Positions 11,299 through 22,032 of a DNA stretch of 64,000 bases are shown piece after piece. Under the pieces are notes generated by a model. It searched no databases, was not told the origin of the DNA, and worked only from the letters and a program-made list of their open reading frames with translations. The first letter of the stretch is position 1; each line of letters begins with the position of its first letter. Location: positions 1 through 64,000 of the forward strand of contig CAMCWM010000005.1 in NCBI GenBank assembly GCA_945882215.1. The letters run 5' to 3'. Both the position numbers and the translations under genes were made by a program. Source of the DNA: Akkermansia muciniphila (lineage in GTDB: Bacteria; Verrucomicrobiota; Verrucomicrobiia; Verrucomicrobiales; Verrucomicrobiaceae).

Positions 11299-12293
11299 TG
11301 GCGGCACCCCTGCTCGAAGTTCGCAATCTGCGTGTCGGTTTCCAGACCGACAACGGCCTGCTCACGGCCGTGGATGATGTTGATTTCACGCTCGAAGCCG
11401 GCAAGACGCTCGGCGTGGTCGGTGAGAGCGGCTGCGGCAAAAGCGTGACCGCGATGAGCCTCATGCGCCTGCTGCCACAGCCTTCGGGACGCATCCTCGG
11501 TGGCGAAGTGCTGCTCGAAGGCCGCGATTTGACGAAACTGCCCATCGAAGAGATGCGGAAGATTCGCGGCAACGACATCGCGATGATTTTCCAGGAGCCA
11601 ATGACCGCGCTGAACCCCGTGCTGCGTGTCGGGAAGCAAATCATTGAGGCAATTCAGCTCCACGAGCCCATGTCGCCCGACAAAGCGCTCAAGCGTGCCG
11701 TCGAACTCATGGAATGGGTTGGCATTCCCGCGCCCGATCAACGCGTGAACGAGTATCCCCATCAGCTCAGCGGCGGCATGCGCCAGCGTGTGATGATCGC
11801 CATGGCGCTCTCCTGCCATCCGAAGGTGCTCATCGCCGACGAACCGACCACCGCGCTCGATGTGACCGTGCAGGCGCAGATTCTCGATCTGCTCAAACGT
11901 CTCCAACGCGAAACCGGCATGGCCGTCATCCTCATCACGCACGATCTCGGTGTCATCGCCGAAGTCTGCGACGACGTCGCCGTCATGTATGCCGGGCGCA
12001 TCGCCGAGCGCGGCCCGGTGCATGAGATCTTTGCCAAACCATTGCACCCCTACACGCAGGGCCTCATCCGCTGCCTGCCGAAGCTCGATCACCCGCCAAA
12101 GACCGATCTCCCCGTCATCCCCGGCATGGTCCCCAGCCTCCGCGACATGCCCGCTGGCTGCCGCTTTGCTTCCCGCTGCCCGAACAAGCACGACGACAGC
12201 GTTTTGAACACCCGCCAGCCTTGGAAAGACTGTGGCAGCGGCCACGGCGTCGAAGCCTGCGCGTGTTTTGCCTCTCAATTGTCCGTGTCATGA
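11298..12293 (+). CDS. Peptide ABC transporter ATP-binding protein (OppD-type)
   Basis: Walker [24 protein letters not shown] signature, Walker [14 protein letters not shown]-terminal oligopeptide ATPase Cys motif. Confidence 0.93.
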   Translation: MAAPLLEVRNLRVGFQTDNGLLTAVDDVDFTLEAGKTLGVVGESGCGKSVTAMSLMRLLPQPSGRILGGEVLLEGRDLTKLPIEEMRKIRGNDIAMIFQEPMTALNPVLRVGKQIIEAIQLHEPMSPDKALKRAVELMEWVGIPAPDQRVNEYPHQLSGGMRQRVMIAMALSCHPKVLIADEPTTALDVTVQAQILDLLKRLQRETGMAVILITHDLGVIAEVCDDVAVMYAGRIAERGPVHEIFAKPLHPYTQGLIRCLPKLDHPPKTDLPVIPGMVPSLRDMPAGCRFASRCPNKHDDSVLNTRQPWKDCGSGHGVEACACFASQLSVS

Positions 12294-13258
12294 GCCTCCT
12301 CACCGTCCAGAACCTCAAGATGCACTTCCCGGTGCGCGGCGGCGTGTTTTACACGAAGAAGGCGACTTGCAAGGCCGTGGATGGCGTGAGCTTTGATCTC
12401 CAGCCTGGCGAAACGCTCGGCCTCGTCGGCGAAAGCGGCTGCGGGAAGTCAACAGTGGCCAAATCGGTCGTGCGATTGCTCAAACCAACGGCTGGCATCG
12501 TGAACTTCAACGGCCACGACATCTCCACGCAGTCGCAGAGCCAGTTGCGCACGCTTCGCCGTGAAATGCAGATGGTCTTCCAAGATCCCGCCGAGTCGTT
12601 GAACCCGCGCCACACCATCGGGCAGATCTTGGAGGAGCCGTTCATCATTCAAAAAATGGGCACGCGCGCCGAACGCGGCGAATGGGCCGCTGAGCTGCTC
12701 AAACGTGTCGGTTTGCCGGCGGATGCGCTGCATCGCTACTCCTTCGAGTTCAGCGGCGGTCAACGTCAGCGCATCGGCATCGCCCGGGCGCTCGCCTTGA
12801 AGCCGAAACTCATCGTGTGCGACGAACCCGTCTCCGCGCTCGACGTTTCCGTGCAGGCACAAGTCTTGAACCTCCTGCTGGAGCTTCAGCGAGACTTCGG
12901 CCTCGCCTACCTCTTCATCGCGCATGATTTGAGTGTCGTGCAGCACATGAGTGATCGCGTCGCCGTCATGTATCTCGGCAAGATCGTCGAAATCGCCCCT
13001 GCAGCCGAGCTTTATAAGAATCCACGCCACGCCTACACCAAGGCGCTGCTCGACGCGATTCCCATCGCGGACCCGACGAAGCGTCGCGAGCGGAAACTCC
13101 TGCGCGGCGATGTCCCTTCACCGATCAACCCGCCTGCGGGCTGTGCGTTCGGCCATCGCATGAAGCATCCGAAGTGGGAACAGAGCGTGAACATGGATCT
13201 CACGCTCAAGGAAATCGCGCCGGTCCATTTCGTGCAGCCGTGTCCGTGCTGCACATGA
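12290..13258 (+). CDS. Peptide ABC transporter ATP-binding protein (OppF-type)
   Basis: [18 protein letters not shown]..., [38 protein letters not shown]. Confidence 0.93.
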   Translation: MSLLTVQNLKMHFPVRGGVFYTKKATCKAVDGVSFDLQPGETLGLVGESGCGKSTVAKSVVRLLKPTAGIVNFNGHDISTQSQSQLRTLRREMQMVFQDPAESLNPRHTIGQILEEPFIIQKMGTRAERGEWAAELLKRVGLPADALHRYSFEFSGGQRQRIGIARALALKPKLIVCDEPVSALDVSVQAQVLNLLLELQRDFGLAYLFIAHDLSVVQHMSDRVAVMYLGKIVEIAPAAELYKNPRHAYTKALLDAIPIADPTKRRERKLLRGDVPSPINPPAGCAFGHRMKHPKWEQSVNMDLTLKEIAPVHFVQPCPCCT

Positions 13259-13263
13259 CGTAA

Positions 13264-13317
13264 CTTCGATTGCTAATCGAAGCCAAGCGTCACCAGAAAT
13301 TCGACTGCCAGTCGAAT
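13264..13317. repeat. Twin short palindromes between convergent genes
   Basis: CTTCGATT-GCT-AATCGAAG (13264-13282) and ATTCGACT-GCC-AGTCGAAT (13299-13317), each with a perfect 8-bp stem. Confidence 0.8.
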
Positions 13318-13324
13318 CTACTCA

Positions 13325-14935
13325 TCAATGCGCCGTCGCCTTCTCGGAGCCGAGACCGGTGTGGGCGCGGACCTTGAGTTCGGCGAATTTAGCTTCGGCT
13401 TCGGGCTCCCGCTTCATCAAGGAACCGATGATGGCGGCAAAGAAGCCGAGGGGGATGCTCAAGATGCCGGGATTGGTGAGCGGGAAGATGGCGTTCGCCT
13501 GAATGAGGTGGCGTTTGGCGGCGACGACTTCGGGGCCGTCGATGCCCATGATGCTGGGGCTGAGGATGATCAGCACGATGCTGCTCACGAGGCCGACGGC
13601 GAGACCGGCGACGGCTCCCGTGGTGCTGAATTTCTTCCAGAAGATGCTCAGCACGATGACGGGCAGGTTGGCACTGGCTGCGACAGCAAACGCGAGGCCA
13701 ACGAGGAAGGCGACGTTGACGTTTTGCAGTTTGATGGCGAGGAAAATCGAAATGGCACCCACAACAAAAGCGGTGATGCGGGCGACTTTCACTTCCTGGC
13801 CGGGACGGTTTTCTTTGCCGTGATGGAGCACGTTGGAGTAGAAATCGTGCGCAAAAGAAGCGCTGGCGCTGATGGTGAGGCCGGCGACGACGGCGAGGAT
13901 GGTGGCAAAGGCCACGGCGCTGATGAAGGCGAAGAAAATCGGCCCGCCGAGGGCTTCCGCGAGCTGCGGAGCGGCCATGTTGTCGGTAACGATGTTCGTG
14001 GGCGTGAGAATGGTGGCAGCGCCGAAGCCGAGGAAGGTGGTGAGGATGTAGAACGTGCCGATGATGACCATGGCCCACACCACGGAGACGCGGGCGGTCT
14101 TGGCGTCGGGCACGGTGTAAAAGCGTACGAGGATGTGTGGCAGTCCGGCGGTGCCGAAGACCAACGCAAGGCCGAGGGAGATGAGATCGAGCGGTCCCCA
14201 GCCGTTGGTGACATCGGCACCGAATTTCATGCCAGGTTCGAGGAAATTCTTGGTCACTTGGACGCCCGATTTGTCGGTGTAGGTGAGGTTGGCGATGGCC
14301 TCGAAGAACGTGGTGAAGCTGTAGTCGAAGTGCTTCATCACCAAGATGCTCAGGAAAATCGTGCCCGTCATGAGCAGGATCGCCTTGATGATCTGCACCC
14401 AAGTGGTGGCCAACATGCCACCGAAGACGACGTACACGACCATCAGTACGCCGACGCCGATGATCGCCCACTCGGTGCTGATCCACGGCAGGTCTTTGAG
14501 CAGCAGCTTGACCAGCGTGCCCGCGCCGATCATCTGCGCGACCATGTAGAAGGTGGAGACGGTGATCGTGCTCAGCGAGGCCATCGCACGCACAGGCCGC
14601 GGCGTGAGGCGGTAGGCCAAAAGGTCGGCCATGGTGTATTTGCCCGCGTTGCGCAGCGGTTCGGCAACGACGATGAGCACCGTCAGATAAGCCACGAGCC
14701 AACCGACGGAGTACATGAAGCCGTCGTAGCCGAAAAAGGCGATCATCCCGGAAATGCCGAGGAAACTGGCCGCGCTCATGTAATCACCCGCCACGGCGAG
14801 TCCGTTCTGCCAGCCGGTGATGCTGCGGCCCGCAGCGAAGTACGCGCTGGCTCCGGTGTTCTTTTTGGCAGCCCAAACAGTGATACCGAGCGTCGCGACG
14901 ACGAAGGCGAGAAACATCCAAACAGCGATGGTCAT
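13325..14935 (-). CDS. actP: Sodium:solute symporter (cation/acetate symporter, ActP-like)
   Basis: AAKKNTGASAYFAAGRSITGWQNGLAVAGDYMSAASFLGISGMIAFFGYDG; paired with a DUF485 gene. Confidence 0.92.
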   Translation of the reverse strand: MTIAVWMFLAFVVATLGITVWAAKKNTGASAYFAAGRSITGWQNGLAVAGDYMSAASFLGISGMIAFFGYDGFMYSVGWLVAYLTVLIVVAEPLRNAGKYTMADLLAYRLTPRPVRAMASLSTITVSTFYMVAQMIGAGTLVKLLLKDLPWISTEWAIIGVGVLMVVYVVFGGMLATTWVQIIKAILLMTGTIFLSILVMKHFDYSFTTFFEAIANLTYTDKSGVQVTKNFLEPGMKFGADVTNGWGPLDLISLGLALVFGTAGLPHILVRFYTVPDAKTARVSVVWAMVIIGTFYILTTFLGFGAATILTPTNIVTDNMAAPQLAEALGGPIFFAFISAVAFATILAVVAGLTISASASFAHDFYSNVLHHGKENRPGQEVKVARITAFVVGAISIFLAIKLQNVNVAFLVGLAFAVAASANLPVIVLSIFWKKFSTTGAVAGLAVGLVSSIVLIILSPSIMGIDGPEVVAAKRHLIQANAIFPLTNPGILSIPLGFFAAIIGSLMKREPEAEAKFAELKVRAHTGLGSEKATAH

Positions 14936-14992
14936 AGGGGAAAGAAAGTCAGGTCAAGGGGTCAAGAGATGGTCAAGACGGTCAAAAAGCGG

Positions 14993-15298
14993 TCAATGAC
15001 CGTGGACGATGGCAGCAGCTTCGATGTCCCACTGGGCTGCTTTGCGGGTGTAGATGAAGGCCAGCGCCCAGGCCATGAAGAATTGCGACAGGGCGAAAAG
15101 GTAGGCCCAGTTCAGGCGGCCCAGCACTTCCTGTTTCATCATCTCCGGGAAATAACCCACCAGCACCGGCAGCGCGAAGTAATAGACCACGAAGAAGATC
15201 GTGGAGCCGATGATGAAACGCGATTTGCGGGCCAGCAGCGCACGGAATTCCGGCTTCGCCTCCAGTTGTGCCCAGTTCACAGGTGATTTTTCGCTCAT
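14993..15298 (-). CDS. DUF485 domain membrane protein (YjcH-like), adjacent to the acetate symporter
   Basis: RALLARKSRFIIGSTIFFVVYYFALPVLVGYFPEMM..., two TM segments; conserved partner of actP. Confidence 0.88.
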   Translation of the reverse strand: MSEKSPVNWAQLEAKPEFRALLARKSRFIIGSTIFFVVYYFALPVLVGYFPEMMKQEVLGRLNWAYLFALSQFFMAWALAFIYTRKAAQWDIEAAAIVHGH

Positions 15299-15382
15299 AG
15301 TGGGCGCGAGGTTAGGAAGTAGGCTCCGGTTTGGCAAGACCTAGCGTCCAAACAGACGGGAATTCTTTCCCGGTCTGACGCT

Positions 15383-16297
15383 TCACTCAAACGCACTCGT
15401 CACGGGTTTGCCGTCGAATTCCGTAGGCAGGGGAACATCCAGCAGCCAGAGCGCCGTGGCGGCGGTGTCGTAGGTGGTGACCTTGTCGGTGATGGTGAAG
15501 TTTTTCTTCACGCCTTTGCCCCAGGCCACCCAGGGGATGATCATATCGTCTGGAATGTCCAGGCCATGCGTCTTGTCGTGGCCGCCGTGGTCGGCGGAGA
15601 CAAGCATGACACTGGAATCGGCGATGCCCGCGTCTTTGATGGCCTGCCAGACCTGCCAGAGCGCTTGGTCGGTCACTTTCAGCGCTTCTTTTTGTTGAGG
15701 TGATCCCCAGCCGTCTTTGTGACCGGCGGTGTCGATGTCGGCAAAGTGAATGAACGCGAGGCGCGGTTTGTTTTCCTTGAGCCAAGCGACGGCCTGCTTC
15801 GCCACCATCTGCGAGGGCTTTTTGTCCTTCTCGACCTCCTGTCCGCCTGCGATCGGAGCCGCTGACTGCGGACCGCCAAAATCGAAGACGTCGAGCGAAC
15901 CTTTCAGCCACAGGTGTCGGAATTTCATCTTGCCGACGAACATGGCGGAAACCGCGTTGGGATCAGCCGCACGAAGCAAAGAAAAGACCGTGGGCACCTT
16001 CACGAATCCCTTGATCGGGGTGTAGCCGTTCCACAGAATCTTGTGCTTGTCCGGGCCGACGCCGGTGAGCATGGAGGTGTGCGAGGGCAGCGTGATCGAG
16101 GGGAAAATCGTGCTCGCCTGCCATGTCACCGCGCCTTCGGCGGCGATTTTTTTCAACGTGGGTGCCTCGCTTTCGGCGATGACGGCAGGTTTAGCGCCAT
16201 CCAGGCTGATGATGAAAACATGCTCGGCACGCGGTGCCGCAAAGGCGCTGAAACTGAATGTGGCTGCGGCAATGAAAAGGCGGGGAATGAAACGCAT
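15383..16297 (-). CDS. Alkaline-phosphatase-family protein (type I phosphodiesterase/nucleotide pyrophosphatase-like)
   Basis: MRFIPRLFIAAATFSFSAFA signal peptide; HVFIISLDGAKPAVI, SMLTGVGPDKHKILWNGY, VSADHGGHDKTHG motifs. Confidence 0.85.
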   Translation of the reverse strand: MRFIPRLFIAAATFSFSAFAAPRAEHVFIISLDGAKPAVIAESEAPTLKKIAAEGAVTWQASTIFPSITLPSHTSMLTGVGPDKHKILWNGYTPIKGFVKVPTVFSLLRAADPNAVSAMFVGKMKFRHLWLKGSLDVFDFGGPQSAAPIAGGQEVEKDKKPSQMVAKQAVAWLKENKPRLAFIHFADIDTAGHKDGWGSPQQKEALKVTDQALWQVWQAIKDAGIADSSVMLVSADHGGHDKTHGLDIPDDMIIPWVAWGKGVKKNFTITDKVTTYDTAATALWLLDVPLPTEFDGKPVTSAFE

Positions 16298-16415
16298 GAA
16301 GGTAGGGCGCGAAATAACGCATTCCGCTGTGAGATGCTTCCAAAACATCACGCCAATCTTTTTTGTCGTGGCTTGTTCCTTGAGCCGTGCATTTCCCTGC
16401 GCCAATGATGCTGCA

Positions 16416-18179
16416 ATGGATCCTTGGATCGTCATCGGGCTGCTCGTCGTCGCCGTCATCGCCTTCTCCACCGAAAAAATTTCCGTGGATCTGGTGACGT
16501 TGACAATGCTGTGCGTGCTGGTGCTGTGCGGCATCCTGACGGCGGAGCAGGCCTTTGCCGGCTTTGGGAATCGCGTGATCATTCTGCTGGCGGCGATTTT
16601 TGTGATCGGTGCCGCGTTGCGTGAGACTGGGGTGCTGGACCTGATGGGAGGGGTGCTGGCGCAGACCTTCGGCACGCAGCCGAGAAGGCTGATGGCCTTC
16701 ATGATGGCGGTTGTGGGCGGTGTGTCTGCCTTCATGAACAACACCACCGTCACTGCAGTGTTCGTGGGGCCGGTCATGGGCCTGGCGCGCAAGCTGCGCA
16801 TTCCGCCGTCACGTCTGCTCATGCCACTGGCCTTTGCCTCGCTGCTGGGCGGCACCTGCACGCTGATCGGCACCTCCACGAATGTTGCAGTGAGTGGCGC
16901 GATCACGAAGCTGGGCCTGCCGCCGTTTCGGATGTTTGAGTTCACCTTGGTTGGTTTGGTGATCTTGCTCACGGGCATCCTCTACATGGTTTTCATTGGC
17001 GCACGCCTGGTGCCGGAGCGTGACGCCGCCACTGCCGCGAGTGGAGATGCCATGCGTGAGTACCTCGCAGAGGTGGTCGTCCTGCCGAATTCACCGCTCA
17101 TCGGGCAGGCGGCCTTCGATTCGGATTTTTCCGCCCTGGAATTTCAGGTGATCAAGATCCAGCGTGACGACCAACCACTCGATGCGGGGCCAAACCTCCG
17201 CTTTGAGGAAGGCGATGTCGTGCTCGTGGCCGGCAAAGTCGAGAACTTGATCAAGGTAAAGAAGATCGAAGGCATTGACATTCTTGAGGATGTCACGCTG
17301 CGTAGCTCAGGCATCGACATGCGGGATGCGCAAGTCGCTGAGGTCGTGCTCACGCCGCGCTCCGGCTTCGTGGGCCGCTCCCTGCGCGAGAACAAATTCC
17401 GTCAGCGCACAGGCCTCTCCGTGCTCGCTCTCATGCGTGGTGATCGCAGGCTGATGCACCACATGGCGGACGAAAAACTTCATGCCGGTGACGTGCTGCT
17501 GCTCCAAGGACCCAGCGAACGCTTCCGCGCTTTCGAGGAAGGCAGCGAGATGATCGTCATCACCCAGCATCAGTTCAGCTCGGAGACACGGAAGCGCGGC
17601 TTCATGCTGCTCGGTTCATTCATGCTCGCCGTGCTTGTCAGCAGTCTCGAGTGGGTGCCGGCGACCATTGCCTTTGTCATCGTGGCGCTGCTGGCGGTGT
17701 TCACGCGTTGCATCAAATTGGAGAACGCGTACGCCAACATCGACTGGCGGCTGCTGATCCTCATTGGCGGCATGATGGCCTTTGGCGAGGCGATGCAAAG
17801 CTCTGGTGCCGCAGCCATGATCGCCAATGCCATCACCGGGTTGCTACAACCGTGGGGCGTCTTCGCTGTGTTCACAGGCTTCTGCGTGCTCACCATCCTG
17901 CTCACGCAACCGATGTCGAACGCGGCGGCGGCGCTCGTGGTGCTGCCCGTCGCCATGCAGGCAGCCGCCGGGATGGGAGCCAGTCAGCGTGCCTTCGCCA
18001 TCGGCGTGATGCTCAGTGCCTCCGCCTCCGTGCTCACGCCCTTCGAGCCCAGTTGCATCCTCGTCTATGGCCCTGGCAAATATCGCTTCGCCGACTTCAT
18101 CAAGGTGGGCGGCGGCCTCACCTTTGTCATGCTCCTCGTGGTGCTGACCATGGTACCGCTGTTCTGGCCACTGAAGTGA
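16416..18179 (+). CDS. SLC13-family permease with central TrkA-C (RCK_C) domains
   Basis: MDPWIVIGLLVVAVIAFSTEKISVDLVTL...; SAFMNNTTVTAVFVGPVM; LIGTSTNVAVSG; two soluble RCK_C-like repeats between TM halves. Confidence 0.85.
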   Translation: MDPWIVIGLLVVAVIAFSTEKISVDLVTLTMLCVLVLCGILTAEQAFAGFGNRVIILLAAIFVIGAALRETGVLDLMGGVLAQTFGTQPRRLMAFMMAVVGGVSAFMNNTTVTAVFVGPVMGLARKLRIPPSRLLMPLAFASLLGGTCTLIGTSTNVAVSGAITKLGLPPFRMFEFTLVGLVILLTGILYMVFIGARLVPERDAATAASGDAMREYLAEVVVLPNSPLIGQAAFDSDFSALEFQVIKIQRDDQPLDAGPNLRFEEGDVVLVAGKVENLIKVKKIEGIDILEDVTLRSSGIDMRDAQVAEVVLTPRSGFVGRSLRENKFRQRTGLSVLALMRGDRRLMHHMADEKLHAGDVLLLQGPSERFRAFEEGSEMIVITQHQFSSETRKRGFMLLGSFMLAVLVSSLEWVPATIAFVIVALLAVFTRCIKLENAYANIDWRLLILIGGMMAFGEAMQSSGAAAMIANAITGLLQPWGVFAVFTGFCVLTILLTQPMSNAAAALVVLPVAMQAAAGMGASQRAFAIGVMLSASASVLTPFEPSCILVYGPGKYRFADFIKVGGGLTFVMLLVVLTMVPLFWPLK

Positions 18180-18401
18180 CGGTTCTCCAGTTCAAAGTCA
18201 GGGAAAACCGGAGTTGTTCCCAACTCTTATGACTGGTGGATATCTATTTGGCTGAATACTCATATCCGTAAGGACTGCGAACAAGCCTAACAACCGCGTT
18301 CTGCCCTGCAACGGCAAGGGTTCCACAGGCAGTTGGGCTGTGAATGGATCCGGCATGAATTGTGAGCGGACTCCAACAACTCGGGTTGTTCGCGTTTGCT
18401 C

Positions 18402-19133
18402 TCAACCTGGGCGGGTTTGTTCGCCCACCTGTTCACGAGTTGTTCGCAGGAGTTCGTGAAGGGTGGGCTGGTCGAGCGCGGCTTGGGCTGCTTGTACCTC
18501 GGCGTCTTTTTTGCTGCGGCCGCTGCCACGTCCAAGCAGGGTTCCTTGCCAGGAGACGGTGGCGAGGAAATTCTTGGCGTGATCAGGTCCATCCTCCGCG
18601 ATGATCTCGTAGAGTGGTGGTGCAGTGCCGACAGATTGTATCATTTCTTGAAGCTGGCCTTTGGGATTGATGTCCAGCGGGCCGTGATGCAGCGCAGCGA
18701 GATCCTCGGCAAAGAGATGTGTGGCAAAGCGCTGTGCTGCGTCGTTGCCCGCATCGAGGTGAACGGCCCCGGCGATGGCTTCCAGGGCATCCGCGAGCGT
18801 GGAGTCACGATTGCGGCCACCATTGGCCTCTTCGCCACGGCCCATGCGCAAATGGGAGCCGAGTCCGATGCGGCGTGCGATGCGTGCGAGCGCCTTGGTG
18901 GAGACCAGTTGCGCACGTGCCTTCGTGAGGACGCCTTCATCGGCCTGTGGCAGTCGTTGGAAGAGCAGATGGGAAAGAGTGAGCTGCAACACGGCATCGC
19001 CCAGGAATTCGAGGCGCTGGTTGTCGGCTTGTGCCCGCTGTGCCTCATAGCCGACACTGCCGTGCGTGAGCGCGAGCTGGAGCAGCGCGGGATTGCGAAA
19101 AGTGTGACCGAGAATGGTTTCCAGCGTGTCCAT
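18402..19133 (-). CDS. rnc: Ribonuclease III
   Basis: NQRLEFLGDAVLQLTLSHLLF signature; C-terminal dsRBD NPKGQLQEMIQ...AKNFLATVSWQGTLLGRGSGRSKKDAEVQAAQAAL. Confidence 0.95.
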   Translation of the reverse strand: MDTLETILGHTFRNPALLQLALTHGSVGYEAQRAQADNQRLEFLGDAVLQLTLSHLLFQRLPQADEGVLTKARAQLVSTKALARIARRIGLGSHLRMGRGEEANGGRNRDSTLADALEAIAGAVHLDAGNDAAQRFATHLFAEDLAALHHGPLDINPKGQLQEMIQSVGTAPPLYEIIAEDGPDHAKNFLATVSWQGTLLGRGSGRSKKDAEVQAAQAALDQPTLHELLRTTREQVGEQTRPG

Positions 19134-19183
19134 GCGTGGCGGCGATCAAAGCCGCTGGAACAGCTGCGCTCCAGTGAAAAAAT

Positions 19184-19259
19184 TGGGGTGACCGACGGGA
19201 TTCGAACCCGCAACAACCAGAATCACAATCTGGGGCTCTACCGTTGAACTACGGCCACC
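19184..19259 (-). tRNA. tRNA-His (anticodon GTG), CCA encoded
   Basis: Reverse complement GGTGGCCGTAGTTCAACGGTAGAGCCCCAGATTGTGATTCTGGTTGTTGCGGGTTCGAATCCCGTCGGTCACCCCA; G-1:C73 extra pair typical of tRNA-His. Confidence 0.95.
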
Positions 19260-19428
19260 ATCTCAATCGAGAGTGTGCGGATAGTAGCCGGTCGGGGAGG
19301 TTGCGCCAGCGAAAATTCATGGCTGGACGGTCCGGCACCGTCATGACCCAATGTTACCGAAAAGTCAGTGAGTGAATCGTCACTGCGAAGGTTTTGATCG
19401 AAGGGTTGTCGCATCGCAACTTTGAGTC

Positions 19429-19635
19429 ATGGAAACGCTTATCAGCATGTTCTCCGCACTGATTGATTTTTTCTACAGCGTGATGGCTTTTTTCACCGAA
19501 CTGGTGAAGCCGCTCAAAGGCATCTGGAACGTGGAAACCTTGATTGTGGTCATCATGCTCCTGGTGGCGGTGGCAGGCATTGCCGCCAATGGTCTGTGGA
19601 AGCGGCGCAAGCCCGGGGAGCTGCCTTGGGAGTGA
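19429..19635 (+). CDS. Small predicted membrane protein (68 aa)
   Basis: METLISMFSALIDFFYSVMAFFTELVKPLKGIWNVETLIVVIMLLVAVAGIAANGLWKRRKPGELPWE; hydrophobic segments followed by a basic tail. Confidence 0.55.
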   Translation: METLISMFSALIDFFYSVMAFFTELVKPLKGIWNVETLIVVIMLLVAVAGIAANGLWKRRKPGELPWE

Positions 19636-19650
19636 CGGCGTCCATGTGAT

Positions 19651-22032
19651 TCAACGTTTCCACCGGAACCAGACCCAAGGGAGGGCAAAAGCGGCCGTGA
19701 TCAGCACTGTGAGCACGCCGATCATCGCGGTCATGCCGAGGGTGATGAGACCGCGATTGCTGCCGGTGGCGAGAGCGCCGAAGGCCAGGCCGGTGCTGAG
19801 GCCGCAATAAGCGAGCGAACGGCCCAGCGCGGCGACGCGTTCCCGCGTCATGCCCGGCTCCCGCAGCGCGTGCATCACATGGATGGTGAAATCGAGGCCG
19901 AGGCCGAGGCACAGCGGCACTGCGCCCACGCTCATGAGATTCCAAGTGAGGCCGAACGCGCTCATGCCGCCGAGCAAAATCCAGCCGCTGGAGGCGAGCA
20001 CGAGGAAGGCAAACCCACGCTCCCGCCAGCCGTGAAACACGAGGAAGAACAGGAGGATGGCGATGACGGCGGTCGGAACGCAGACCCGTAGGATCTCACG
20101 CTTCAGCAGCGGCTCCAACGAGGTGCGCAGGAAGGCCCAGCCTGCGGGATGTGCGCCGGGGATTTTCTCCAGCGCATGCAGCACGGCGGCTTTTTCCACA
20201 TCGCGGCCTGCGGCGAGGCGGAGCGACCCCAGCGCCATCCAGCCGTGTTCCTCGTGCTTGGAGACGATGCCGCCAAGGTTTTCCAGCACGACGGGCTTCG
20301 GCCACAGCGGCAACGTAGGCTTGGTGGTGGTCCATTCGCGCCACTGCTTGAAGACGTTCTGCGTGAGTGCGAACGCCACCTCGGTGAATCCGGCGGCATC
20401 CAGGGCCTGGCGGAGGTCTTCCTCACGTTGGGCGAGAGATTGCAGCGCGGTGAGATTGGCTTTCTGCGCCTCGGCATCAGGCACGAGCGCCAGCGGCAGC
20501 ATGTGGCTTTCGACCTCGTCGGTTTTCAGCACGCCTTGCGCGTTGATGATGCTCTGACGCAGCGCGGTGGCATCGCTTGCGGCGAAGATGAGCGGGATGT
20601 TGCGCCCTGGCTCGGAGTTCGCGTCCATCATGCGTTTTTCGATGTCCTCAAACACATCGAAGGCCTCGCTCTTGTCCGGTCGCAGCACGGCGGAGCCGAA
20701 ATCCATCTTGGGCAGGCCTTGGACGATCAAAACGACCGTCGAGGCGATCAAACCGATGCCGACGAGCCAGCCCATGACGCTTTGCATTTTAAGAGCGATG
20801 TTGGTGGAGCCTTGATGCTCCTCGATCTTTCCCGCTTTCATGCCGAGCGGCAAAAAGCCAAACAGCATGACCGCCGCGCCGATCAACACGCCGAGCGCTG
20901 ACAACACACCGAGTTGCGCGACACCTGGAAGCTGGCTGAGGCCCAGCATGGCGAAGATGCCCGCGATGCTGACCGCTGACCACGCGACCCCGGGCTGCAC
21001 ACGGCGACGGATGCTCGCAAAATCCTCGCTCGGATGCTCACGCGCCACATGCAGGCCCACGACACCGAAGTCTTCGATCAAACCGGTCAGGATGGCCGCG
21101 AAGCCCATCGACATGACATTGAGCGCACCATAGATCACACCCGCGGTGCCGAGCGTGATCAAGTTTGCGCACAGGATCGCCAGCAGCAGCCAGAACAACG
21201 GCTTCACACTGCGATGCAGCAGCCAGAATAAGAAGCCAACAATGAACGTGACCGCGCCAATCGACTGCCGCATGTCCCCTTCCATGCCGGTGGCGATCTC
21301 GGCCTGAAATGCGGGATCGCCGGTGAAGCCGATCTTCACGCCGGTGAGTTCGCCCTGCTGCGGCAGCCAGTGCTCACGCACCTCGCGCTTGATCTGCGTG
21401 AGCCAGGCGTTCGCGGCACGATAATCAGCCAGCGCTTTGCCGGGCGGCGTGACAAACAGCAGGCGCAGCGTGCCGTCGGCGCTGCTGAACTCATCGCTCA
21501 TCATGCTGCTCATGTCCGCGCCGCCGCTGAGGAGCTGCATGGCTCCGCGTGCGAGTCCCAGCGGATCGTAACCGCTCATGGTGGCGTTTTGCAGATCGAG
21601 CGAGGTGCCCGCCGTTTCCTTCGCTTTCGTCAGCAGGGCCGAGAGTGACGCCGCATCGAGTGAGGCGGTCAGTTTTGCGATCTCTTGCGGCGGCGCGTTG
21701 AGCCAGAGATAAGCGACGACTTCGGCGATGATCGCGGGATCGGATTGCAGCAGTGATTTGCTGCGCACGCTGGCGCAGAGCTCCGGCTTTGACGCGAGAT
21801 GTTCGGCCAATGCTTCTGCCGTGACTTCGACAAGTGCGGGATCATCGGCCTGAACGGCGATGAGCAGGAGATCGCGCTTCTGCTCGCGCAACAAACGTGT
21901 GCCTTGCAGTCCCGGCAGCTCCTGCGGCAGCAGGCTGAGCGGATCGACATCGAAATCCAGCCGCGACACGCCAAACCAGCCCGCCACGATGACGAGCAGC
22001 ACAAACAGCAAGCGAAGCGGGGCGGGTTTCAC
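19651..22032 (-). CDS. RND/MMPL-family transporter (HpnN-like exporter)
   Basis: Two repeated 5-TM blocks (MGFAAILTGLIEDFGVVGLHVAREH; VPLCLGLGLDFTIHVMHALREPG). GTG start at 22032 overlaps the upstream vapC stop (GTGA). Confidence 0.82.
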   Translation of the reverse strand: MKPAPLRLLFVLLVIVAGWFGVSRLDFDVDPLSLLPQELPGLQGTRLLREQKRDLLLIAVQADDPALVEVTAEALAEHLASKPELCASVRSKSLLQSDPAIIAEVVAYLWLNAPPQEIAKLTASLDAASLSALLTKAKETAGTSLDLQNATMSGYDPLGLARGAMQLLSGGADMSSMMSDEFSSADGTLRLLFVTPPGKALADYRAANAWLTQIKREVREHWLPQQGELTGVKIGFTGDPAFQAEIATGMEGDMRQSIGAVTFIVGFLFWLLHRSVKPLFWLLLAILCANLITLGTAGVIYGALNVMSMGFAAILTGLIEDFGVVGLHVAREHPSEDFASIRRRVQPGVAWSAVSIAGIFAMLGLSQLPGVAQLGVLSALGVLIGAAVMLFGFLPLGMKAGKIEEHQGSTNIALKMQSVMGWLVGIGLIASTVVLIVQGLPKMDFGSAVLRPDKSEAFDVFEDIEKRMMDANSEPGRNIPLIFAASDATALRQSIINAQGVLKTDEVESHMLPLALVPDAEAQKANLTALQSLAQREEDLRQALDAAGFTEVAFALTQNVFKQWREWTTTKPTLPLWPKPVVLENLGGIVSKHEEHGWMALGSLRLAAGRDVEKAAVLHALEKIPGAHPAGWAFLRTSLEPLLKREILRVCVPTAVIAILLFFLVFHGWRERGFAFLVLASSGWILLGGMSAFGLTWNLMSVGAVPLCLGLGLDFTIHVMHALREPGMTRERVAALGRSLAYCGLSTGLAFGALATGSNRGLITLGMTAMIGVLTVLITAAFALPWVWFRWKR

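Noticed and set aside
13328-15286. 652-aa + strand ORF opposite actP and DUF485
   Set aside because: Shadow ORF; Asp/Glu/Gly/His-rich reading with no domain motifs, while the minus strand has strong family matches.
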